Position numbers and translations under genes: made by a program
Notes under the pieces: generated by a model
What the model was told of the DNA's origin: nothing
What the model saw: only the letters and a program-made list of their open reading frames with translations
The model's database searches: none
From: a bacterium
GTDB taxonomy: Bacteria; Chloroflexota; Dormibacteria; UBA8260; Bog-877
Length of the DNA: 9,195 nucleotides
Reading direction: 5' to 3'
NCBI GenBank assembly: GCA_021802115.1
Contig: JAKABA010000156.1
Span: 1-9,195 of the forward strand
Shown: positions 1 to 7,112 of the stretch, piece by piece
How positions within the stretch are numbered: position 1 is the first letter of the stretch
How the letters are laid out: every line of letters starts with the position of its first letter

Positions 1-1
1 G

Positions 2-280
2 GCCATCGAGGCGATGGGAGCTGGCCGTCCGGTGGTGGCGACCAATGTCGGAGGACTCAACGACCTCGTGGCGGACCATGTTACTGGACTGCTCGTACCT
101 CCGGATCCGGGTGCGCTTGCGGCAGCGGTTGCGGAGCTTGCTCGGGACTCCGAACTTCGGACCAGGCTGGGCGCTGAGGGCCGGCGCCGGGTGAGCTCGA
201 TGTTCGCGGAAGAGTATTGGCGTAGTCGAGCTGAGAGCTTCGGCCGCCGCTCGGGGTGGGCCGTCACGGAGTCTGCGTGA
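2..280 (+). CDS. GT4-type glycosyltransferase, C-terminal fragment (5' end outside window)
   Basis: The reading frame is open from the window edge and ends at TGA 278-280, leaving 92 residues of the C-terminal end of a GT-B fold glycosyltransferase. It opens with AIEAMGAGRPVVATNVGG, the well-known stretch just after the EX7E donor-binding motif of GT4 enzymes; the Glu of 'IEAM' would be the second Glu, while the first lies outside the window. It continues with GLLVPPDPGALAAAVAEL, typical of the end of the Rossmann-like donor domain, and a closing amphipathic helix. The family transfers a sugar from a nucleotide donor, usually to a lipid-linked or glycan acceptor at the cytoplasmic membrane face. 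Donor and acceptor cannot be told from this fragment. Its stop shares one base with the next start (TGATG), which suggests translational coupling. Confidence 0.9.
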   Translation, partial: AIEAMGAGRPVVATNVGGLNDLVADHVTGLLVPPDPGALAAAVAELARDSELRTRLGAEGRRRVSSMFAEEYWRSRAESFGRRSGWAVTESA

Positions 281-1527
281 TGGCGACGCGCGTCCTGGTG
301 GCCCCGGCTGGCTCGCGATTCTCAGCCGACGCGGGATCGGAGGACGGTTGGCTCTACGACATTGTCAGTGGGGTCGGATCCGGTGAGCTGGACATCGAGT
401 TCACCTGCATCACCGGCGAGTTCTGTGGCTCAGCGCCGGAGCGGGTGAAGGTGGTGGCGCTCGGACGCTGGCCGGCAGACGAGCTGGGCAGCCTCGCGCT
501 CCCCTTCCGGGTTGCTAGGGCGGCCCGCGCAAACTTCGCTTTGAGTCAGTTCGACATCGTGCACCATGGCCTGCCATTCGCCCTAGGGAGGTCGTTCAGC
601 ATTGTCGGCGCCACGGCAGTGCGCCGCGGGGTGCCATTGGTCGTGGGGCCGGTACAGACTCCTCTAGAGTGGACCGGGCCGGACGAGCGGGGCGGGCAGC
701 TTGCTGTGGCGGGGGTCTCCCGATTGCGGGTCCAGGTCGCCGCTATCGCCCGGGCAGCCTGGCCGCTCTTCGCCCCTGTGGTCGGCCGGCTGTCCGCGGG
801 TACTCTGCGGCGAGCCAACCGGGTAGTCGCCATCAGCCCGGCGGCGCGCGATCTCGTGATAGCGGCGGGCGTGGCGCCGGAGCGGGTGGAGGTCATCCCC
901 CCTGCCGTTCGGCTACCCGCGGGTGCGCAGCCGCCTTGGCCTAGGCCGGACACGGCCCTTCGCCTACTGACCGCAGGCTACCTGATCGAGCGCAAAGGGA
1001 CCCTGGAGATCGTCAAGGCGGTAGCCGGGATGGCCGCCGCCGGTGAGTTCGTGACTCTGGACATAGCCGGTGACGGTCCCGCGATGGCCAGCATCCGCCA
1101 GGCGGCGGCGCGGCTCCCAGGCGGCGGAGCGATCCGCCTGCACGGCTGGATCGATAGGAAGCGGCTCGCGGAGCTCTACGCCTCGGCCCACGTCTACGTC
1201 TCGATGTCCCGAGCGGAGAGCTGGGGCCACGCCGTGGCTGATGCGCTGGCGGCCGGGCTCGTCGTGGTGACAGCTGCCAACGTGGGCGCTCAAGCGATGG
1301 CCGACATGGGCGCCCCGCTCCGCATGCTGCCGTCAGGAGGCGGGCAGAAGCTGTCCAATGAGCTTGGCCGGCTCTGCCGCAGTGACCTGGGTGTGCTCCA
1401 GCGTGAAGGCGAGTCAGGTGCCAGGTGGGCTGCAGCGAACCTCGCTGTGCCGGTGATCGCGCGCCGCTGGGCGAGAATCTACCGAGATGCGACTGCGCTT
1501 CGGCGCCGCGAACGGCAGCCAGGCTGA
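280..1527 (+). CDS. GT4-family glycosyltransferase with EX7D variant motif
   Basis: A 415-residue GT-B type glycosyltransferase. I chose ATG 280 because it overlaps the previous stop in a TGATG junction and has GGAG at 267-270 about nine bases upstream; the in-frame GTG at 277 is an alternative. The N-terminal acceptor domain includes GVPLVVGPVQTP (residues 117-128), a 'VVGP' loop common in GT4 enzymes. The interdomain region carries RVVAISPAARD (181-191). The donor domain starts near 228 with LLTAGYLIERKG (K239 is the usual phosphate-contacting Lys), followed by LDIAGDGP (260-267) and AIRLHGW (284-290). The donor motif reads RAESWGHAVADALAAG (311-326): E313 is present, but the second Glu is Asp (D321). 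There is no signal peptide or membrane helix, so it is probably cytoplasmic or membrane-associated. The stop lies three bases before the methyltransferase start. Family placement is firm; sugar specificity is unknown. Confidence 0.9.
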   Translation: MATRVLVAPAGSRFSADAGSEDGWLYDIVSGVGSGELDIEFTCITGEFCGSAPERVKVVALGRWPADELGSLALPFRVARAARANFALSQFDIVHHGLPFALGRSFSIVGATAVRRGVPLVVGPVQTPLEWTGPDERGGQLAVAGVSRLRVQVAAIARAAWPLFAPVVGRLSAGTLRRANRVVAISPAARDLVIAAGVAPERVEVIPPAVRLPAGAQPPWPRPDTALRLLTAGYLIERKGTLEIVKAVAGMAAAGEFVTLDIAGDGPAMASIRQAAARLPGGGAIRLHGWIDRKRLAELYASAHVYVSMSRAESWGHAVADALAAGLVVVTAANVGAQAMADMGAPLRMLPSGGGQKLSNELGRLCRSDLGVLQREGESGARWAAANLAVPVIARRWARIYRDATALRRRERQPG

Positions 1528-1530
1528 GCG

Positions 1531-2409
1531 GTGGACGTGGACGACGACGCTACTTCCAGCACGGCAGCTCCCTTGGTGGATACGCAGGAGACGTCACCTC
1601 GCTACTACGCGCTCGCAGTCCTCGCTGAGGCGGTCAGCGTCTTCGCTGGCTTTGAGAACTGGCTGCCAGTCTCGTGGCGGCTGCTGGTGGGCCGTCTGCT
1701 CAATCGTCCGCCCGCGCTGCGCCTGCGTGCCCGCTCCGGCCCCGTCCTGGAGACGCTTGCGGGCGATCGCAGTTGGCGGACCTGCGTCGAAGTTTTCGGC
1801 CGCGACTGCTACCACCTTTCCTCCTTGGACCTGCCCCCAGCGCCGACTGTCGTGGACATCGGGGCCAACCTTGGAGCATTCACGCTGGCGGTGCGTGCGG
1901 CCCGGCCACAAGCCAAGGTCATCTCGTTCGAGCCTGGACCCACCGCCTTCGGCATGCTGACTAGCAACGTGATGCGCAATGATGCTTCCGGGGCCAGGAT
2001 CACTCTGCATCAGGAGGCGGTGACGGGATCGGGCGCTGGGCCGACGGTCCGGCTGGCTGAGCGCGTTGGTGACCTCTGCACCAGCTCGATCCTCCTAGGT
2101 GCCGCAGGCGATCCAGCAGTCGCCACCAGAGAGGTGCCCTGTCGTAGCCTCGCAGATGTGCTGGCCGATTGCCCGGACGGGATAGACCTCGTCAAGATCG
2201 ACGTGGAGGGGGCCGAGTACGACATGGTCGCTACCACTCCGCCCGCGATCCTCCGAACCGCCAGACTGCTGGTGATCGAGTACCACCCTGTGGCTGGACG
2301 CAGCTTCGAGGAGCTGGCGGGCCACCTTCGAGTTGCAGGGTTTCGGTGTTTGCGTCGCGAACGGAGTGCGCTACCCGGCCAGGGCGTGGGCTGGTGGGAG
2401 AGATGCTGA
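1531..2409 (+). CDS. FkbM-family SAM-dependent methyltransferase
   Basis: A 292-residue protein of the FkbM (Methyltransf_21) family. Members transfer a methyl group from S-adenosylmethionine, mostly to hydroxyl groups of sugars or polyketides. SAM-binding motif I is VVDIGANLGAF at residues 107-117, followed by the acidic SFEPGP at 132-137. The family's signature DLVKIDVEGAEYD lies at 219-231, and LLVIEYHP follows at about 246-253. The first 60 residues are less conserved and contain LRLRARSG, as is common upstream of the fold. The GTG at 1531 lies three bases after the preceding stop, with only a weak purine-rich stretch ahead of it; GTG 1537 is also possible. The end overlaps the next gene by seven bases. 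Set among glycosyltransferases, it probably O-methylates a sugar of the glycan made here, perhaps as a capping step; that role is inference. Confidence 0.92.
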   Translation: MDVDDDATSSTAAPLVDTQETSPRYYALAVLAEAVSVFAGFENWLPVSWRLLVGRLLNRPPALRLRARSGPVLETLAGDRSWRTCVEVFGRDCYHLSSLDLPPAPTVVDIGANLGAFTLAVRAARPQAKVISFEPGPTAFGMLTSNVMRNDASGARITLHQEAVTGSGAGPTVRLAERVGDLCTSSILLGAAGDPAVATREVPCRSLADVLADCPDGIDLVKIDVEGAEYDMVATTPPAILRTARLLVIEYHPVAGRSFEELAGHLRVAGFRCLRRERSALPGQGVGWWERC

Positions 2410-3521
2410 GAGTAGGTGTGAGCGAGCCGCCCGCGTGGGTCGTGGTCACCCACGCCGACCTTCCCAACGGCCCTGCACACCGGCTGGTCGGAGTGCTGCT
2501 GCGGGCCGGCCATGAGGTCGGCCTGTGCGCGATGCCCCTCCCGGGGGCATCGCGGTTTCGCTCCGAGCGGATGCTGCCGGGGGCATCCGACGTGGCTCTA
2601 TTGGTCGACGATACGCGCCCGGTGCCGTGGCGCCAGGAGCTGCACAGTACCGTCGACGTGGCCCGGTTCGCTTGGAGTGTGGCCCGGGAGGGACGAAGGG
2701 AACTGGTGGTCGTGGGCTGCGATCCAGTTTCATTCTTGGAGGGTCTCGCAGCGTTCCGCGCCGCGCCGGTGCGTGTCAGGGCGGCCGCCGCTTGGTTCGT
2801 GGACTGGTCGGCGCAGCGCCTGCAGCGGCGGTCGACCGCGGCCGCGTACTTGGTGGCGACACGGGCTGCGATGCGCTTGGCGGATGTGGTGGCGGCAATA
2901 TCCCCAGCTGCTGCTGAGGCGCTGAACCGGGTCGGACGACCATTGCACGAGGTCCTGGTCCTGCCCAACCAGCCGCTCGTGGTCGGCTCGGGCCCACCGT
3001 GGGCAGCCAGGCCGTTGTCCGTCGCCTACCTGGGCGGCCTCTCAGACCATCAGGGGGCGGAAGTGCTGCTCGGGGCCGCTCGCATCCTGGGCCAAGAGGG
3101 GGTTGCCGTGGACATTGCCGGCGGTGGCCCGGCAGTCGCCCAGGTAGCGGCCGCCGCGAGAAGTCTGTCCACCGTACAGTTCCACGGCGTAGTGGATGAT
3201 GTGGGCCGTCTAGCGCGGTTGCTCCACCGCTCTCGAGTGGGGTGGGCGCTTTACGATCCGCACTTCCCCATGCATGTCTACAACGACCCCCTAAAAGTCA
3301 AGGACTACCTCGCCGCCGGCCTGCGCGTAGTGAGCACCTTACCCACCAGCGTCGAAGACTCCGCGGTCGGTGTAGCCGCCTACAGCGTTGCTGATGTGGT
3401 GCAAGCCACCCGCACCGCCCTGTCGCACCCGCCGGCCTCGGACCTCTCTGAGCATCCGCTGCTGGTGGAAGCGCGCAGGTCACTACAGAGCTTCGTGGCG
3501 GCTGTGGAGGCCTCCCTGTGA
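2403..3521 (+). CDS. GT-B glycosyltransferase (GT4-like, noncanonical donor motif)
   Basis: A 372-residue glycosyltransferase. ATG 2403 overlaps the methyltransferase end by seven bases. GTG 2418, with GAGAG at 2408-2412 upstream, is a credible alternative and would shorten the protein by five residues. The frame stays open further upstream, but that part is only the other frame of the methyltransferase gene. WVVVTHADLPNGPAHRL (12-28) resembles the first strand and loop of the acceptor domain. WFVDWSAQR (131-139) matches the aromatic-Asp region of many polysaccharide glycosyltransferases, and ADVVAAISPAA (160-170) precedes the domain linker. The donor domain shows VAYLGGLSDHQGAE (207-220), VDIAGGGP (236-243) and VQFHG (258-262). 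The donor-site segment YNDPLKVKDYLAAGLRVVST (293-312) replaces the classical EX7E: K298 and D301 stand near the usual acidic position. No membrane segment is seen. Substrate unknown; it probably adds a sugar to the same glycan as its neighbours. Confidence 0.88.
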   Translation: MLRVGVSEPPAWVVVTHADLPNGPAHRLVGVLLRAGHEVGLCAMPLPGASRFRSERMLPGASDVALLVDDTRPVPWRQELHSTVDVARFAWSVAREGRRELVVVGCDPVSFLEGLAAFRAAPVRVRAAAAWFVDWSAQRLQRRSTAAAYLVATRAAMRLADVVAAISPAAAEALNRVGRPLHEVLVLPNQPLVVGSGPPWAARPLSVAYLGGLSDHQGAEVLLGAARILGQEGVAVDIAGGGPAVAQVAAAARSLSTVQFHGVVDDVGRLARLLHRSRVGWALYDPHFPMHVYNDPLKVKDYLAAGLRVVSTLPTSVEDSAVGVAAYSVADVVQATRTALSHPPASDLSEHPLLVEARRSLQSFVAAVEASL

Positions 3522-6500
3522 TGCGACCGGGAGGGCGCCGCGCCGCTGACCCGCTGGCCTCTCCTGCACGATCTGCATCAGAAGCCGACCGAGCGGCCCG
3601 CGACGTCAGAGTTGCGGTCGCCATGGCGCTGGTCGCAACCGCTCTGCTCGGGCTGTGGCTGGTGCGCAACTGGCTGGCCGGAGCCTATCGAGTGGTTTCG
3701 GTGTCGGCGGACACCGTCGATGGGGCGACGGCCGGCTGGGTGCTGTCTCTCTTGGTGTGGTCCACGCTGGCTGCGGCGCTGCTCCTAGCCATTCGGGCCG
3801 GGAGGAGATGGCACGGCAGAGGGGGGTTCCGCGGGCCAGCCAGCGGCGCACCGGGGCCGGTAGCCTCAGGGAACTCTCTCGAGCCCGGGCCCCAGGCACG
3901 TACGGCGTCCAGTACGGCGACCAGTGCTTGGTGGATTGCCGCGGGGGCGATCTTTGTGGCGGGTGTGTACCACGGCCTCCTTCTCCCGGGGGCGATCACC
4001 TGGGGGGACTGGGGATACTTCGTGAACGCCTCGGCGGTCCGGGCGCTCTTCCCCGTGCCCTCCCTGTGGTCGTTCGCGAACCTGGGCACGGCCAACATTC
4101 TTGGCGGGGCAGTAGCGCCGGTCGAGTCTGCGATGGGCGCCATGGCCCGAATCGGGGTCCCCTACGCCGTCCTGGAGCGTCTCTGGTTCTACCTTCCAGC
4201 GGTTGTGCTCTCGTATTCTGGGGCGGTGCGGCTGGCGCGTCGCCTGGCCGCTCAGGCACCACTGGCGGCATTGGGGGGGGCCTTCTATGCCGCCAATCCC
4301 TACGCGCTGGCCCTCGTTTCGGGCGGCCAGCTCACAGTAGGTGTCGGCTACGCGCTCTTTCCCTGGGTGGCACTGGCTGGGCTGGCCTTGTGGTCCAAGA
4401 GGACCACAAGGGCTGGAATGATCCTTGGGGCGGTGATGGGGGTGCAGGCGTGGTTCGATCCCCGGACCGCCGGTCTGTCGGTGGCCGGCATGCTCGTTGC
4501 CCTGCTCGTGCTGACCGCGAGTGTCAGGCGACCAGTGCTGCGGAGAGCGCCCTGGAAAGCGTTTCTTGCCGCCGGCGTTGTCTTCGTCCTGGCTCAGGGC
4601 CCGTGGCTAGTTCCGGCCCTCCTGGCCGTTCCAGCCCACTTGCCTGCGGGCTACACCACTACACAGTCACTGAAAAGCTTCAGCCTTGTGAGCCTGGCCG
4701 ATGGGCTCACGGTATTTCACCCTTTCTGGCCCACCATGCAATTCATCGCGCTCCACAGTGTGCCTGTGATTTGGCTCGTGGTCCCGGTGATGGTGGGCGT
4801 GGCGCTGGCCGGAGCTCCACGTAATCGCGGAACGCAGGTTGGTGCTGCAATCTATCTCGTCTCTGCCGCATTGGTGTCGGGCGCGAACATGCCCTTCGGG
4901 GCGATCAACGCCTGGCTTTTCAGCCATGTCCCAGGGATGGATCTGTTTCGCGATCCCTCTCCCTACTTCGGACTGGCGGCTCTGGGCGTGGTGATAGCCG
5001 TTGCCGCGGGGTTTGCCCCACAACAGGCTGTTGCGCCGGGGATGGTCCCTGATCGCGATGATGGTCGCGGGCGGTGGGCTCGGAACCCTACGAGAGTGTG
5101 GCGTCGTCTGGCGGAGATCGGACCACTCCCCTCCACTGTATCCCAGTTCGCTCTGGCGCTCGGGGGCGTAGCTCTGGTGGTGGTGAGCGCCTGGCCAGCT
5201 CTCTCGGGGGCCTTGGGTCACAACCTGGCACCTCGCGCAGTGCCAGCTCGCTACGCCGAGCTTGCTCAGCAAATCCTGCGGGATCCAGCGGGAGCGGTGC
5301 TGTGGGTGCCCAGCACCTCGCGCTTTGCCCCGGTGAGCTCAGCGCACCCCTCGGTGTCGGCTTTCGATCTCGAAGCGATCACCGGTGCCGCCTTCCCGGC
5401 GACAGTCCAAGGCCTCGACTGGCTCTCAGTACCAAGCGTCGTAGGCGCCATCCTGCATCAGTACGACATTCGCACCGTCGTGGTCCGCGATGATTCGGCA
5501 GCCTACCGCGAGTTCTCGCTCTCGAGCACCGCTCGCCCAGCGGCGCTGGCCTCCCTCGCCTCGCTCCACGACTCTCGCACAACATCTCTCCCCGGTCTCA
5601 CGGTGTTCCACCTAGATCCGTCGCCGTACCCCCTGTCAGCGTTCTCTCGGTCGCTCGCCTCAGTTCCGAAGCAGCGGCTGGGGGAAGAGCTGAGGGTGAC
5701 CTCGTTTTCCACTGGTCTGCCCGGGTGGCAGCCGGTCGGAGATGGCAACAATTATCTCCATCAGACCCTCGCAGAGGCGGGTATCTCCGAGTCTGTCAGC
5801 GGCGGCGGAGGCTTTGTGCGGCTCACAGTGCGCTATGGTGCGGCCAGCATATCCCGTCCCCTTAGCAGGTGCCCATCGGAGGGGTTCCAGCAGCTGCGGG
5901 TGCGGTACCGCACGACCGGCTCGGCCACCCTCACCGCCCTGATCTTCAGCGCGGCCCAAGCGCCCCCCCTCGCGAGCGTGACACTGCCCGCGAGCGCTCG
6001 GTGGGCCTCAGTCGCATCCCGGTTCGTCCTGACCCCAAGCTTGTACAACTGGGCTCGACACGTGCCGCTGAAGGACTGTGTCCTCGTGCTGAGCGGCCAG
6101 CCTTCCCAGCCAGGCGTGATGTCGTCCGTGGAAATTGGGTCGCTGTCCCTCTCCGCCACGGCACTCCTACCCGCCAACTGCGCTGCCACAGCTATCGCGT
6201 CATCTCCAATCTGGTGCCACCCCATGCCCCCAACGGGAGCGCTGATGACAGCTGGCGGCGACAGGATAGCCGCCACCCTTCCGCCCGCGCCCGGGACTCG
6301 GTTGCTGGTGTTCTGGCAGCATTTCAACGGTGGCTGGATAGCCCGCACCAGATCTGGCCAGCTGTTGCGCCATGTCCAGGTGGACGGCTGGGCCAACGGC
6401 TTTGTCGTGCCCGGTGCGCCGCAGGCCACTATGGTGCGCGTCGTGTACCAGCCGCAGAGCTTGGTGGTGTACGGATATGGCGCGCTGCTGTGCGCGCTCG

Positions 6501-6604
6501 CCATCGTGCTCCTGGGTGGCTTGACACTGCTCATGAGCCGCCGCGCAAGTCGGCGGCGGCCGCATCGAGCCCAGCGGGGGGAGCGCCGTCTCCGTGGGCG
6601 GTGA
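3521..6604 (+). CDS. Large GT-C-like polytopic membrane protein with C-terminal extracytoplasmic domain (AftD/YfhO-like)
   Basis: A 1027-residue membrane protein. ATG 3521 shares one base with the previous stop and has GGAGG at 3506-3510; GTG 3518 is the alternative start. Two helices (about 31-49 and 72-91) are followed by a Gly/Pro/Ser-rich linker (92-136). A core of roughly ten further hydrophobic segments follows (about 137-157, 221-237, 245-265, 271-291, 299-333, 346-370, 411-431, 440-455, 480-498, 540-560). The first loop of this core has ITWGDWGYF with D163, where GT-C enzymes usually place a catalytic Asp, and SLWSFANLGTANILGG (181-196); a later loop has DLFRDPSPYFGL (474-485). Residues 561-980 are a predicted extracytoplasmic domain, first alpha/beta-like, then beta-rich from about 730, with four Cys (784, 853, 887, 899). 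One last helix (983-1005) precedes an Arg-rich tail. The layout resembles AftD arabinofuranosyltransferases and YfhO-type proteins that use polyprenyl-phosphate sugars. The exact family and substrate are inference. Confidence 0.8.
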   Translation: MRPGGRRAADPLASPARSASEADRAARDVRVAVAMALVATALLGLWLVRNWLAGAYRVVSVSADTVDGATAGWVLSLLVWSTLAAALLLAIRAGRRWHGRGGFRGPASGAPGPVASGNSLEPGPQARTASSTATSAWWIAAGAIFVAGVYHGLLLPGAITWGDWGYFVNASAVRALFPVPSLWSFANLGTANILGGAVAPVESAMGAMARIGVPYAVLERLWFYLPAVVLSYSGAVRLARRLAAQAPLAALGGAFYAANPYALALVSGGQLTVGVGYALFPWVALAGLALWSKRTTRAGMILGAVMGVQAWFDPRTAGLSVAGMLVALLVLTASVRRPVLRRAPWKAFLAAGVVFVLAQGPWLVPALLAVPAHLPAGYTTTQSLKSFSLVSLADGLTVFHPFWPTMQFIALHSVPVIWLVVPVMVGVALAGAPRNRGTQVGAAIYLVSAALVSGANMPFGAINAWLFSHVPGMDLFRDPSPYFGLAALGVVIAVAAGFAPQQAVAPGMVPDRDDGRGRWARNPTRVWRRLAEIGPLPSTVSQFALALGGVALVVVSAWPALSGALGHNLAPRAVPARYAELAQQILRDPAGAVLWVPSTSRFAPVSSAHPSVSAFDLEAITGAAFPATVQGLDWLSVPSVVGAILHQYDIRTVVVRDDSAAYREFSLSSTARPAALASLASLHDSRTTSLPGLTVFHLDPSPYPLSAFSRSLASVPKQRLGEELRVTSFSTGLPGWQPVGDGNNYLHQTLAEAGISESVSGGGGFVRLTVRYGAASISRPLSRCPSEGFQQLRVRYRTTGSATLTALIFSAAQAPPLASVTLPASARWASVASRFVLTPSLYNWARHVPLKDCVLVLSGQPSQPGVMSSVEIGSLSLSATALLPANCAATAIASSPIWCHPMPPTGALMTAGGDRIAATLPPAPGTRLLVFWQHFNGGWIARTRSGQLLRHVQVDGWANGFVVPGAPQATMVRVVYQPQSLVVYGYGALLCALAIVLLGGLTLLMSRRASRRRPHRAQRGERRLRGR

Positions 6605-6612
6605 ATACCCGC

Positions 6613-6631
6613 GCCAGTCAGCTACACTGGC
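6613..6631 (+). terminator. Possible weak terminator hairpin after the glycosyltransferase operon
   Basis: Eight bases after the membrane-protein stop, GCCAGT (6613-6618) and ACTGGC (6626-6631) form a perfect 6-bp stem with a 7-nt loop. An overlapping alternative pairs TGGCCG (6628-6633) with CGGCCA (6647-6652). There is no T-run, only CGTCTTA, so this is at best a weak intrinsic terminator or a 3'-end stabilising stem. The position fits an operon end; the function is not shown by the sequence. Confidence 0.3.
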
Positions 6632-6788
6632 CGTCTTAGCCCTCGGCGGCCAATGGCTGGAGGCCTCGGACCCTGCCCCTACCCCTGGCCAGCACCAGTG
6701 AGTATGCAGGCGGAGCCTTCCTGCGCCAAGGGCTGGACGTGCCACAGGAGGTCATGGGTTGGATCATAGGCAAATGCGCCCGATGACG

Positions 6789-6816
6789 CTGAACAGACAG
6801 ATTGCTTGGCTATAGT
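6789..6816 (+). promoter_or_regulatory. Weak candidate promoter (CTGAAC / TATAGT)
   Basis: TATAGT at 6811-6816 is a good -10-like hexamer, and CTGAAC at 6789-6794 lies 16 bases upstream as a poor -35. In high-GC DNA such an AT-rich hexamer stands out, but no gene starts soon after it. The call rests only on hexamer resemblance. Confidence 0.2.
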
Positions 6817-6874
6817 CGCGGGATCGGGAATGGTAGACCGACCGGCTCGTCCGGGCCACCTCGCCATCCCCCGT

Positions 6875-6890
6875 CCCTGCGTCGGCAGGG
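6875..6890 (+). repeat. Perfect GC-rich inverted repeat (hairpin)
   Basis: CCCTGC (6875-6880) and GCAGGG (6885-6890) form a perfect 6-bp stem closed by a GTCG tetraloop. TTAACC follows directly, so there is no terminator-type T-run on this strand. The stem shares two bases with the GGTTAACC palindrome at 6889-6896. It could be part of a structured transcript or a protein-binding site. Confidence 0.5.
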
Positions 6891-6926
6891 TTAACCAGGG
6901 TGTCAGCTTACCGAGTTAGGCTTAAC
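6889..6926. promoter_or_regulatory. Paired GTTAAC-like palindromes, possible operator
   Basis: GGTTAACC (6889-6896) is a perfect 8-bp palindrome. GTTAGGCTTAAC (6915-6926) is a 12-bp palindrome with one mismatched pair and the same GTTA/TAAC ends. Their centres are 28 bp apart in an AT-richer patch of otherwise GC-rich DNA. Paired dyads of this kind can bind a dimeric regulator, but no regulator gene is present and no consensus is recognised. Confidence 0.3.
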
Positions 6927-7036
6927 GGTACGTGAGGCAAGACATCAACGTCGGGGAGCTCGTCCCGGAACTCCAGTAGTGTGCGTACCAGGGTTCGAGG
7001 AAAGGGGCTCTGTTTGGACCGACGCAGTCTACCTTT

Positions 7037-7055
7037 GGCACGAGAGGATCGTGCC
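7037..7055 (+). repeat. Perfect 7-bp inverted repeat (hairpin)
   Basis: GGCACGA (7037-7043) and TCGTGCC (7049-7055) form a perfect 7-bp stem with a 5-nt GAGGA loop. No T-run follows on either strand, so a simple intrinsic terminator is unlikely. It is the strongest local hairpin I saw in the intergenic region. It could be part of an RNA leader or an operator. Confidence 0.5.
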
Positions 7056-7084
7056 GCGATGGGTAGTACGGCGGGAGGGTACAG

Positions 7085-7112
7085 TTGTTCCTTGTTGCCC
7101 CCTTGCTATCGT
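7085..7112 (+). promoter_or_regulatory. Weak candidate promoter (TTGTTC / TATCGT)
   Basis: TTGTTC at 7085-7090 and TATCGT at 7107-7112 are separated by 16 bases and fit a loose housekeeping -35/-10 pattern. If it drives the UDP-glucose dehydrogenase gene, the leader would be about 600 nt, which is unusually long. The call rests only on hexamer resemblance. Confidence 0.22.

Noticed and set aside
2231..2968. Long open frame on the minus strand opposite the methyltransferase and second glycosyltransferase
   Set aside because: It has no recognisable motif and a low-complexity Arg/Ser/Thr/Pro-rich product, as expected opposite GC-rich coding DNA.
3655..4824. 389-codon open frame on the + strand inside the membrane-protein gene
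   Set aside because: It is out of frame with a clearly better coding frame and gives a Gly/Arg/Ser-rich product with no motif.
5833..6534. 233-codon open frame on the minus strand opposite the end of the membrane-protein gene
   Set aside because: No conserved motif; it is a frame left open by GC-rich codon bias on the other strand.
6985..7005. GGTTCGAGG resembles a tRNA T-loop
   Set aside because: No T-arm stem, acceptor stem or D-arm can be paired around it.
7040..7048. ACGAGAGGA resembles the sarcin-ricin loop of 23S rRNA
   Set aside because: Only a 9-base match; the surrounding sequence and the perfect hairpin around it do not fit the rRNA fold, and no other rRNA sequence is nearby.
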